From: Laetiporus sulphureus 93-53
Lineage: Eukaryota; Basidiomycota; Agaricomycetes; Polyporales; Laetiporaceae
Reading direction: 5' to 3'
Assembly: GCF_001632365.1 (NCBI RefSeq)
Contig: NW_024468510.1
Coordinates: 622,310-686,309, forward strand
Length of the DNA stretch: 64,000 nt
The translations under genes were made by a program, and so were the position numbers. Positions 47,624-57,972 of the stretch are shown here, piece after piece. The notes under the pieces were generated by a model. It did no database searches. It was not told where the DNA came from and was given only the letters and a program-made list of their open reading frames with translations. Position 1 is the first letter of the stretch. The number at the start of each line of letters is the position of its first letter.

Positions 47624-48429
47624 TCAAAATAATATCCTCATCTTGGATAACCACGTCCACAATGCAATTAGCACTAGACTTATGACAGATGGCGCCAGTT
47701 CCATCTGTAGCACGGCGTATATCCACAGAGTTGCTGCTGGTGGACACTGACGGCGAGGCGTGAGGCGCTATTCCCCAGTAGCAATTTGTATACTCACTTG
47801 TTTCATGACAGTACGCCAATTAGCCATGTTGATGAGCCAAATGAGCCGCGGGCCCAGGATCAGGGTCACGAGGAAAAAGCAGAATTGCATTTCTCGACGT
47901 CGCTTATAGCGATTGGCTGTATTGGCATCAATGACAGCACATAGAGGCAGGATGTCCGGTCCTCACTATAGAACACAAAAATAGAGATGACTGCCATCGC
48001 GAGAAGAATGCATCAGTCATATTTCACGAACATCGTACTCCAGCACTCACTTGGAACCCCTGGGAGCATCCTATCCATCAAAGTTCGAAACGTAGGTCTC
48101 TGGCCATATTGCCAATGTACTAGACTATTGCATCATTGATGGAATAGTTCGCTGGCTTTGAACTCGTTTACGCACATCTCAAACAAGAGCAGCATAAAGG
48201 ACATCGGTATTATGAAGAGCGTGGCATTGAAGACCTCGTCTGCGAGCCCTGGAGAATCCACTGCCTCAGCTTCAGCATTATTCTCCGAGCTTCGTGGGTA
48301 TTTCTTCAGAATGCCAGTCTCGTTCAAAATGCGCCATTGTTCGTCCTCAGAGAGCTCCAGGAGCCCAGAGGGGGAGGACTGCTTGCTAGTGTTCTGAGTC
48401 TTGGCTTTTCCCTTGCGATTCTTGACCAT
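47624..48429 (-). CDS. Small conserved fungal membrane protein (DUF7719-like)
   Basis: The N-terminus MVKNRKGKAKTQNTSKQSSP is basic and is followed by an acidic linker. A first membrane segment, FNATLFIIPMSFMLLLFEMC, comes next. Exons then give YGQRPTFRTLMDRMLPGVP and ISIFVFY, NRYKRRREMQFCFFLVTLIL with GPRLIWLINMANWRTVMKQ, and finally CPPAATLWIYAVLQMELAPS with VISLVLIALWTWLSKMRILF before TGA 47624-47626. This gives about four to five membrane segments in some 220 aa. The pattern fits a conserved fungal family I believe is DUF7719, whose function is unknown. Which membrane it enters cannot be told. The start is the ATG at 48427-48429. Confidence 0.7.
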
Positions 48430-48713
48430 CTTGTCAAACCAAAAGAAGTTGATACAGGAGAGTCAGTAATCGATTGAAGTTGAGACAGGTGCAAGTCGAT
48501 CTCAGAGAGAGGCACGAGCAAGAGACAAGGACCAAGGTGGCGGGCCACCCCGTGCAACCAGCGGTGTGCGCCAAATCAGGATCGTGATCAATCTCGATCA
48601 CTGCAACCATAATTTCAGAGTTTGGATGGTCTATCGCAAACTTGCACTTTCATGCGCACTTTCTGCGACCTCTGCTTGCGCGTATAATCGATTAACATTG
48701 CGAGGGAGATCAA

Positions 48714-49896
48714 ATGGCTGCTGCTGAGGAGATGGCCTGTGCGGACCAACAGGAATTGCTTCGCCTACTCGAGGACCATGGGCAGCAATTTCTCGGGTCC
48801 TTCGCTTCGCCAGTAGTCATTGGTAAAAGGAAGGGCGAGACATCTGACGAAGAGAGGCAGCCGAAGAAGCGGAAGGTGAACGATGAGTCCGAGGAGGAAT
48901 GGTCAGGATTCGGCAGTAATGATGAGGACTCCATATCAGACTCGGACGAGGACCTAGACGGAGGTTCTGCCGAGGGTGAGTGAGATACATCGCAGCTAGC
49001 CTGCCCTTGTCGACTGACTTAGGTATCCAGAGATCGGGGAACAGCAAGAGCGGAATGCATCTCGTCGGCCAGATGTGGTCGTATTTTCTGATCAGTCCGC
49101 GAAAACCAGTACATCTGCATCTCAACCGACCAAAGCTCAGATGAAGGCGTTCATGGTGGGTGTGCTTCTGCGGATTCGCCCTACAACAGAGTGAACACGA
49201 AATTTATTTTTTGCACAGTCCTCTAAAGTGACAAAGGTTTCCCAAGACGTTCAAGAACATGAATCTGATGAGAAGTCATCGGACGAGGATGATGAACGGT
49301 GAGTCGAGCTAAAGCACACACGTTGGGCTTTTGTATTGATTTTAATAATCTAGCACACATGTTCAGAACGATGCCCTTCTACATCGTCTCGTTCACACGC
49401 ATATTCTTCCTGGTTCTTCAAATCCGGATCTCAGTTTGACCCCTGCACAGCGGAAGAAGATGTTGGCAGGTCGGATCTTAGAAGCGGCAGGAAAAGCGAA
49501 GCTGGGCAAAGGCGAGACCACCGTGCGTTCCGCGGAGCACAAGATGGCGGCAAAACGTGTGCGGGAAGGCATAATAGCAAAGCAGAAGGAGCGCAACCAG
49601 AAGCAGCTTGAAGAGGTGCCTAACCACTTTGGTGTTCTTCATACCCTTGTTCGCTGAGATCTCGCTGTTTTCAGGCGAAAAATCTAGGCAATTACCATCC
49701 AACACTCAAAAGATTGTATGATGCGTCTTCACAGACACAAAACCGGAAACGGACGAGAGAGAAGGGCCTCAGGATGGGCGTTGGATCATTCAGAGGCGGG
49801 GTTCTGAAGCTTAGTCGAGAAGACATCAGTTCGGTGCAGGCCACAACAGGGGATCGTCGTCGACGAGATTTTAAAAGAAAAGGGGCAAAGCGGTAG
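48714..49896 (+). CDS. FAF1: rRNA-processing protein Faf1 (small-subunit processome)
   Basis: Faf1 is a nucleolar factor needed for 18S rRNA maturation. Exon 1, MAAAEEMACADQQELLRLLE, runs into basic KKRK and acidic Ser/Asp/Glu tracts. The middle holds LTPAQRKKMLAGRILEAAGK and EHKMAAKRVREGIIAKQKER. After an intron near 49617, the C-terminal signature follows: NLGNYHPTLKRLYDASSQTQ, then EKGLRMGVGSFRGGVLKLSR, then DFKRKGAKR and stop. MGVGxFxGGxLKLSRxxI is the conserved Faf1 end. Alternating acidic and lysine-rich low complexity is typical of nucleolar proteins. Intact in five or so exons, about 320 aa. It is divergent from the membrane-protein gene, with 284 bp between start codons. Confidence 0.85.
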
Positions 49897-50060
49897 GGAA
49901 TGTCTCCCGATGACATGAGTATTCATAGACTATTACACTCTATATCCCGCCATTGCATGCTCAGTATACCCACCACACGAAGGACTGTCTATCACTACTA
50001 CACGGAATCATCGAAAAGGTCATGTCCGTTGAGTAAGTACCTGTGATCTGCCGCTTTCAT

Positions 50061-51966
50061 CTACCTCAACCTACTAGAAGGCTGGCCAGATCTCAAGGAG
50101 CCGCTATTCTTAGAGCTTCCGCTTGCGCTATTATAATCGGAATCAATGTTGGACACCTCGAAAATTTAAAACAATCGTTTACCTTGACCTCTCGTGTCTG
50201 CATTGGTCCAAGTCGATGAACGAGGGAGAGCCATCATGCTGTCCACGAGGCCGGCCTGATGCCGCTCGGTAACCATCGCCTCGATGATCTGACAGACGTG
50301 GTTCCGGGTTCGGGCGATACACGTCGTTGGTGATTCTTCGCCTGTAATACACGGGCACATGAGCACTGTCTCCGCATGTTCCTTAGGGAGAAATGCAATG
50401 TTGCTTACGTCGGATCGATGTACACTACCTTGGGAGTTGGAGCATAACCTCGGTCCCCATAGTATGGCCGCCGTGGCCTACGTCCGGAGTGTCTCAGTGA
50501 TCTTCCCAGGATATGTGATGCGGTACTTACCCGTAACGTCTGTCCTCTTCAAAGTCGTTATATTCGTGATAAGGATACGATGGGTATGGAAAGCCACGTT
50601 CCGGTCTGTACTCGTGGCGGTAGTGGACATATGGATCACGTCGTCTCTCATCGTTGTAGTAGTTGCTATCGTCAGATTTGGTACGGCTTGATGAACGATC
50701 GTCGCTAAATCCTGCCCTAAACCACCAGTCAGGCAGGCTGCAGGGTTCGATTACTGCTGATGTGCGACTCACCTGCAGATTTCACGACCGTACTCGTCTT
50801 GGACAATCACTGGACGCGGATTCCGCGGTGGCCTGTAATTTCCGCTGAAATCTCCCACGCTGGAAGGGTGAGAGGCCATGTTAGTTAATTTGGTCGCTTG
50901 CTTTGAGGTAAGCATATACCTACCGTGTGATTTCATTGCCTTCCTCATCTTCGAAAATAACCGGAGCTCCTCCAGGGATGATGTAATATGTGTCTTTCTG
51001 GCCATATCCGCCACGCTGCACGGCGATCACAACTGACGGGTATCCTTCATCATCTTCAGCAGGATACACCTCCCATTTCTGCGCAGGGGCGACTGGCTGG
51101 AAAGTATGGGTCGTCTCAGCTATATATCGCCAGCAACGGAATCATACTTACTGGTTTGGGAGGCGGTATTGGCGGGAGTGGACGAAGTTGTCTGGGTGCC
51201 TGCCTGACAACCGGGCGGATACCTTCGAACGGCCCGTACGCGTTGTCCACCAACACTGGCCCACGCTTCACCTCTTCCACGGTCCTCATTTCAACAGGAG
51301 GTGCTCTCCACCGTTGAGGCCCAGGTGTACCGTACGAGAACTGCCCCATATCCGGTATATGGTCAGGTACAGGTGTGGTCGCCTCTGTCATCGTGCCAGG
51401 CGTGTACGTCCCGTTGTCTGCAAATGCTTCTCGCAGGCGTGTGAGCGAGTCCTCGCGCTGCACCATGGGGACGGGGCTGTAAGGGTGGGATGGGATGGGA
51501 TCGTAGGACTCGGTTTCATCGGAACGTGCATAAGGCATTGCGGGGAATGTGCCGGACGAGTACTGGCTTTCGCAGTAATCATCGGTCGCTGTTCGATACG
51601 AGCGGGTGCGCTGAAACCCCTGGGAACACAGTGAGAGCGCTATGAGTAACATCCGAGCTATCGCGTGCTATGTTGATACTTACGGGTATCTCGCCTTCAC
51701 CGTAATACGCCTTGCCAGTGTGCTCGTAAGTCCAGGGTCTGAGAGGCAGAGGAGAGCCAACTTACCCTCCCATCGATCCTCGGTTCTTTCGATGGCGACA
51801 TTCTTGGTCGTGTCGGCGTCGGCGCAAGTAGAGACTCCTGCTCGTATCCATAGCCATATCCATAGTCATCCTGGGCATATTTCTGCTCATAAAGGTCATG
51901 GCGTGCAAATGCGTCCTGCGCGTTCTCCTTCGAGGAGCGGCCAAGATTGGGAAACAAACGAGGCAT
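50061..51966 (-). CDS. Disordered conserved orphan with C-terminal Arg/Tyr/Pro-rich region
   Basis: The start at 51964-51966 gives MPRLFPNLGRSSKENAQDAF, then DYGYGYGYE. A second exon gives GFQRTRSYRTATDDYCESQY and proline-rich stretches. The best-conserved part lies at about 51110-50790: QKWEVYPAEDDEGYPSVVIA, VQRGGYGQKDTYYIIPGGAP with VIFEDEEGNEITR, and FSGNYRPPRNPRPVIVQDEY. It looks like a small beta-rich domain. The C-terminus is rich in Arg, Asp and Tyr. Splicing a 55-nt intron extends the tail to ASGSSKNSGSLRSGQPSSRL and a TAG at 50061-50063; without it the frame stops at 50179. The region YPAEDDxGYPSVVI looks conserved in agaricomycetes from memory. No function is known and there is no signal peptide or membrane segment. 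Confidence 0.65.
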
Positions 51967-52631
51967 TGTTAAAAAAATGAACTCAAGTGGTAGGGGATAT
52001 TTTATGAAGCAAAGGACAAGCAGAGATCAATGTGTGAAGAGAACGACTGTTGGCATCACCAGTTGGGACAGTCAACCACAACTTTAGACTCGTCGGTCAG
52101 GCCTGAGTGGTTCTGGCAGAGAGAGTGGAGGGCCACTGTATCCATCTTCAATGCGGCTCTTAGCCTGGTTGTCAGTGCATGCGACGGACGCGCGGCAATA
52201 CGAACACGCGGACATCGTGCTGTTGCGGCGATGCGTAAGGGATCGTAGATGTCGTATCATTTGACCACGACAATTCCCGATCACTGAATGGCGGAGTAGC
52301 AAAAAAAGCAATCATCAATCATTCAGTCGCTTCTCGTAAGCATCCAGACAGCTCCCGGCGAGGATAGAATCACGGATGGCATGTAGGTGCGAAGTACTGG
52401 TGCTTGTGAGTGAGCAATAATACCGTCTCCTGTTGCCGTGCCTCTGCGTCAATTATCTGTATATGGGCGCCAGTTACCCTCACTTCGTAAGTACACGTGC
52501 AAACGGCTCGAGGAATCGCTTCGTCATTTAAAGCATACGGTACATCCTAAAGAAGCACATGTTCACATTCAGATAGGCGAGAATGCACGTTGAACTCACA
52601 TATAGCACACTACGTCTCGCTGCCTCTTCAT
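51967..52631. other. Intergenic region between two minus-strand genes
   Basis: These 665 bases should hold the promoter of the disordered orphan and the 3' flank of the zinc-domain gene. Only short ORFs are present, none recognisable. No repeat or RNA gene was seen. Confidence 0.5.
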
Positions 52632-53980
52632 TCACGCACCTAAGGCTTGGCTCTCACTCCATTGCAACTGCTTCACCTGCATAAGTGCTTGTGACACTTT
52701 CATGATCGCCTCTGCTGTCTGTGCGATCATCGCAGGATCCGGGAATGGGCCGCTCGAGAGCGCCTTCAGCCTGTTAGACATAACATGTAAAGACACCTCC
52801 AGGGAACGAGCAGAGGCATCGAGGACGAAATCCGTGCTGCTCTGAGCACTGTCATTGACGGGCTGAGGCTGATTGGGTGGCTGAAACAGAGCGTGGGTCT
52901 ATCACGAATGCACGACGAACACGTGTATTTCATTGTAGAAGAGACGCACGTTGGATGAATATACAGGTCGGACAGCGGTGTCAAACGGAGATCGGGGTCG
53001 ATATCCGGTGCCGTTGCGGCTGTTGTCCAGACCAGGGGGAGGGCTATGCGGGAAAGGTTGCCTATCCACTGCTTTCCCTTTCCCTTTCCCTTTGTCCAAG
53101 GAGAAGGCGCTTGAGGGCGGCACAACTGATGCGGCAGCTGGCGAGGGGACCTCAGCAGCGACAGAGCTGGTCGAGTTGAGAGGCACCAGACGAGTTTCGC
53201 CGGACGGACTCTCCTCATCGACGTAGACAGTGCCACATACCACGCATTCCTGTATGTTCTCAAGTTAGCGTCGGTGAGTACGCAACTGCCAATATCGAGG
53301 GACCTTGCGAGAGCCTTTCCCACCACCGGGCTTCGGAGGACGAACAAGTGGAATGCCATAACAGTTGGAGTTGGGACATTCGTCCGCGAGCATCGCCCAT
53401 CCCTTTAGCATGCGCTTCCCAATCTCTGCAGAAGCCGCATCTGACTGTTGTCGGCGGCGTAAGAGTTCCTCGGCGTTCATTGGTGGGACAAGGATCGGGG
53501 ATCCTGGCGTGCTAGAAAGCTCTGTAGGCGGCGTGGACGAACGTGAGGGGTGGCTGCTCGATGCACTGCTGGGAGAGTGCTCATGCCGTCGTTCTTTCAG
53601 TGTCCCCGAGGGAGCGGGGGGGAGGCCAGATGCAGGAGCTGCCGAGTCACAATTGGCACAGAAATGGGTAGCAGGAGCTGTCGAAGAGCGCATAAGGGGT
53701 ACTTTGTGACACTTTGCACAGATATCATCTGTCAGTACCTGAGTGCAAGTCAGCGGGACCTAATCTTTGGTGAGGACCAAGATCCACTTGCCCATCCTTT
53801 GAGCATGTACTCTCCTAGCTTGCTTGAGACGTCAACTATTGTGCTCATGTTGTTTAATGTTGCGCGGAAGTCTGATAGGCGAATGGGTTCGACTTCTTGA
53901 GAAGGGCAGAGTCGGTGCGATTCGTCGTGCGAGGTCATGTGATCGGGTAGCCGTTCAGTCAGAGACCAATCGGATTCCAT
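52632..53980 (-). CDS. Protein with two ZNRD2/autoantigen p27-like zinc domains
   Basis: The protein starts MESDWSLTERLPDHMTSHDE. A first domain, VDVSSKLGEYMLKGW, joins across an intron to VLTDDICAKCHKVPLMR and HFCANCDS, giving CxxC...CxxC. A Ser/Pro-rich linker of about 70 residues follows. The second domain has EIGKRMLKGWAMLADECPNS, NCYGIPLVRPPKPGG and, after an intron, ECVVCGTVYV, again with paired cysteines. The KxMLKGWxML...C...C...IPLVR pattern marks the Sjogren-syndrome/scleroderma autoantigen 1 (ZNRD2) fold. A lysine/glycine linker and a helical C-terminus follow (LEVSLHVMSNRLKALSSGPF, AEAIMKVSQALMQVKQLQW), ending GA before TGA 52632-52634. Two domains in one chain are unusual compared with the single-domain human protein. 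Role unknown; zinc binding is inferred from the cysteines. Confidence 0.8.
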
Positions 53981-54197
53981 AGGACTCGACAGTCGACGTA
54001 AAGCTTTACAAAAATTTTACACGGCGACGATACAATTGAGCTTGTGTATGTCATTGATTAAATTGTCTATATAAACGGATCCTAACAGGAATATAGAAAC
54101 ATGGACGATGAAGTATATTTCTTACTGGAGAAGTTAGATCTAGATCAGCATTAACTTTGTCACAGATGATTCTGCCGATGGAGGCATACCTCTGATT

Positions 54198-55342
54198 TCA
54201 GAATTGCGGATGCTTTCGGCACAGTCTGACAATCCGTGTGCGCTTCACCTCATCCCGTTCCGGACCGAAATATCTTATCGTCTCGAAGCTCCAGTGAATA
54301 CTCTCAACCACCCAATATTCCATTGCCATCACGAATTTGGTGACGATCGCGTCCATGACAGGGCCCCACGATGGCAACTGTGCCATGTCCTTTTGGAAAT
54401 CATTCATGAGCTTCCTGAAGTACTCCTCGGAGAGATCTGAAGCGGTGTGGAGGTCGCAATTCTCCGCCTTCATGAGTATCGTCATGATATTGTTGGTTGT
54501 GTGGCCCATGGCTTGCTCTACGTTGTATGAATAAACTGCAAGGCATTTGATCAAGTCAGAAGATATCAATTACCTAAGGTTAGCTTACGTTTGCCAGACA
54601 CACCATGTCAACGGCCGAGAGATGCATTCGCATCATCACGGGATGCTCGAAGACTTCATCGGGTAGGTCGTGCCCCAACACGAAACCGAACAGTCCAAAG
54701 CAGAAACGAACAGCGCTATTCTCTCTACGTAGCGCGGCCATGTACCGCTCGAAAGCGAGAGCTTCGTTGCGTTCCCTAACTTTAGCTTCTAAAGCAGCGG
54801 CAGCGATATAATGCTTGCAGTGTTTCAGCAAACGGCGATGGTTGGCAGGCATATCATATTCTTGAAGCCGCCTGCTGAGACTATAGCCAATGAATATCAG
54901 TGAATACACGATGCAGTCTGAACGCGAGTCTCTAACTTACTCCTTGCACGTTCTTGCCCAGATAGAATCGTTGTTCCAATGGGGGTTCTGCAGCGCGTTC
55001 AACAAGACGTGACCAGTCGAATAAGCGTCCTCAAGTTGCGGTCTGTTGATCGCTGATGGCGTCCATGGTGAAGGGGACGTTGACCAAGTCGAAGCATATG
55101 CGCAGCTCTTTCGCGCTTGCGTACGGATAAGTGTATGCACAGAGTAGCTCGCTGGCGCTGTGTTGAAAGAATGCATACTTGCGATCTGGCACAAGTCGGA
55201 AACCGTCCATCCACCAGGCAGCATGAAATGCTCGGGAATAGAAGGCATGGTGAATGCAGACAGCGCGTTCTTGTTATGGAGTGGATAGGACGAAACTTTG
55301 GACGTAGTAGACGGTTTGAGAGGCGACACTGGGACGCGCCAT
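54198..55342 (-). pseudogene. Sesquiterpene synthase pseudogene
   Basis: Fungal class I terpene synthase segments are clear: FFQHSASELLCAYTYPYASA, LRICFDLVNVPFTMDAISD, DAYSTGHVLLNALQNPHWNN, LEAKVRERNEALAFERYMAA, LRRENSAVRFCFGLFGFVLG, LPSWGPVMD and WSFETIRYFGPERDEVKRTR. Several lesions are present. The aspartate-rich motif reads DAISD instead of D(D/E)xxD. A one-base frameshift follows at about 55025-55045. The NSE region VCLAN/VYSYNVEQ is out of frame across its intron (54530-54580), so Asp of the NSE triad is missing. The N-terminal exon also contains a stop. Protoilludene-type enzymes are the closest pattern I recall. It is very unlikely to make an active enzyme. Confidence 0.8.
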
Positions 55343-57237
55343 CTTATATGCCAGGCCTCCGTCCCATTTCCTGTGAGCGTTTCAGTATGCCCTCCGATGA
55401 CGATGGGCATATGCTGGCTACACCGCGAGTCAATTCCCCGATGTCGGACGTGCAGTGGATCCCACCCGCGTCCGGCGCCCGTGCGCTCTCTAAGAGCTAC
55501 CTTCGGTAAACGGACCAGAGTACGGTCAATTGCTTGATGCAAGATAGGTATCTCTCCCAACAACGGCCGTCGAGTTGTCGATGTTGATCAACTTCTGGGA
55601 CAGATAAGTGCGCGGTCCGCATCCATCGCCGCGCAATAGTACGTCAACTGCCTATCATACAGTTAATTTGGTCAGACGTCGGCGCTGGAATTTTGCGTCC
55701 CAAAACCCATGTCACCGAATGCAGAATGTACATCAAGCTTCCATACTAGCAGCAGGGCTGATGTCGTTGCCCATTCAAGAGACATATGTCAGTGGAGACG
55801 GCGAATTGGGGGATACCCGTACCTCGGAACTCATCAACGCCGATGGAAGGCCTGTCCGTCGCCTTCCACCAAGATCCAGCAAGATCCGCTTGACTGCAGA
55901 AATGGGCCGAAACACGCCGTCGGTGAACGAATATCGGAGTGCGTTGCCGTGTCAAGCACAAGTCCGAGCTGCTTTCGTAGCCACCACTTCCTCCATGCCT
56001 GTAGTATCGATCAAGACACATGCTCGATTTGTTGCCAAAAGAGATCGTCACAACCCCTTTACGACGTCCGTCGTCTGTTTCACGTTAGTGTAGTACACCC
56101 GCGGCGCAAAGTAACATGTTCCGCAAGCCCGCTCCTCCTCTAATCTAGATGCCTTGAGAGCCAATCTCTCGTCCAAGTTGCTATGAGTGCTATGCTAGTG
56201 AGGTCATCCGCAAACGGCTCACAAGGCAAGCGCACAGACAAGCATTTCTGTAACTGTACGAAATGAGCGTTTTGTCATCCGAAACGGTGCCCATTCGCAT
56301 TGATAGCCTTTAACGTTTAACTCTCCACCGGTTCGAAACAACTCGGCGCGATCTGGAGTTAGATCCCAATCCTATGCGCTGAACATCTGTAACAGAACAC
56401 TCCGTACCATGCGTATATTTTTACGTCAGCGCTCCGCAGCACTGGATGAAATGGACAAAGCATATTCCACATAGTCACAAGGCAGGATGACATAAACGGC
56501 ACATCAGTGTCTCTGAGCGAGAGAATCGCCGGGCGAAGCCTTTCACAAATGCACTACGAGGCATCGACCTAACATCGACCCACGTCGATGCGTGTATAGC
56601 AAACCGTGCTTTCATTGCCACAACGGGTGAACTCCGACGCAAGCGGTGATAACGGGTAGCAGAAATAGAGGCGGAACGTGAGTCACCAAAGCATCATTAA
56701 TTTTTTGATGTGCTTGTCTCCTTGGGACCGCACACTATCGTGTGGACTGTTTCGCCCTTGCACCGACAGAAGATGAACGCTTAGTCTATGCTGTGCACTG
56801 GAAGGCATCAATGTCGAGAGACTACATACCATTCGATGGACAGAGATCAGATGTTTTGGCATCGTACGCTTGGCCGCTTGAGAGGAGATCGTCACCAAGC
56901 CTCAATTAGTACGGTTCTTCCAAGCATACCATAGCGAGGTGCATTGCAGATGTGCTCGATTTCCGCTACACAAAGACGCCTAAGGATGGGGTGTGAATAT
57001 CACAATATCCGGTCCCCTCCTTGTATAAATTACGAAAGATCGGCATTCAGTGAAACGATGGCCATCGCAAGCCGCAGCAGTCGACCGGTAAAACGTAAGG
57101 CCCACCTCGTTTAGCTGACTGCCGACAAGGCGGTGATACTGTGACAATTATTGTGAGTGCATTGTTGTAGAGTAGTTCTTTCGCTAATGAGCAGTTGAGC
57201 CATCGGATGGCTACTCGGCGACCTACAGCTCAGACGG
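55343..57237. other. Gene-poor stretch upstream of the terpene synthase relic
   Basis: Several ORFs of 60-160 codons lie on both strands (for example 55608-56093 plus and 55746-56051 minus), but none shows a family signature or splices into a coherent protein. It may contain further decayed sequence from a former metabolite locus. I found no tRNA, repeat or promoter that I can support. Confidence 0.45.
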
Positions 57238-57810
57238 TTACTTGAGCGTCGAAGACGATGCACCGCACTGTAGAAAAAGAGGTGCCTCTTTGTCAGTAAG
57301 CAAACCTGTGAACGTATAGTGTGCGATCGACGTCGCATCGACTTGAATCTGAGTTCGGATCAAGATATCTGATTTTTGAAACGTTGAAGCTTGAAGCTTG
57401 AAGGGCGGGTGGAACAGCCTTGTGTTCGTTGATTGTAGATTTCTCACGCCCAACGCGTGTGTATTGCGTAGTACCTCGTTCCAGATGTCTTGGCATGTAA
57501 TGGCTTTGGACTCAAACATAAATTTAAACCACTTGTCAGAATTGCCCCAGCATCGACTCGGCTACCTGCAGCAGGGCAGGAGTGGTTTACTCTAGTGCTC
57601 GGTAACATTCTCGAACCAAGCCCAGTCTTCAGATGGTTGAACGCGGTCGAAATCCAGATTAGATGGTGAAATCCGCACTCAACCTTGCCGATAATGTCCA
57701 CAATATAGTTCAATGTAAATTGAAGTTCGAGCCGTCGGCGACGTGTTTGAGCACACGAGATCATGTGATCGAGATCGCGAGTTCCACGTCGATCGCATCG
57801 CACACATTGA
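57238..57810 (-). CDS. Possible small orphan gene
   Basis: The strongest piece is the frame 57238-57519 (minus). It is preceded in frame by CWGNSDKWFK and reads MFESKAITCQDIWNEVLRNT and then RLFHPPFKLQASTFQKSDIL. An upstream segment, SNLDFDRVQPSEDWAWFENV (about 57603-57662), looks coding and could join it through a short intron ending near 57558. I do not recognise the family and could not fix a start codon. It may be a real small gene or a remnant. Confidence 0.3.
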
Positions 57811-57972
57811 GCGCCTAGCTAACGCACCAGCTTCAGCTCACTGGACACTCATTCATACTCATTTTCCACTCTAACTTGGCAAAAGGCGGCGGTCTACATA
57901 CTCTGGGAGAGCGGCACATATTTCTCTCTTGCTCAAAAGAGCATAATACACATTACATTCTGTACTACTTTC

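Noticed and set aside
50179..50366. End of the disordered orphan at 50179
   Set aside because: A 55-nt intron with good borders extends the reading to a Ser-rich tail and a stop at 50061. The shorter end remains possible.
50735..50765. tRNA B-box-like GGTTCGATT
   Set aside because: It falls in an intron of a coding gene and no matching A-box or acceptor stem is present.
55343..56120. Cytochrome P450 fragment beside the terpene synthase relic
   Set aside because: I looked for heme-loop and ExxR-type patterns on the minus strand and found none that could be supported.
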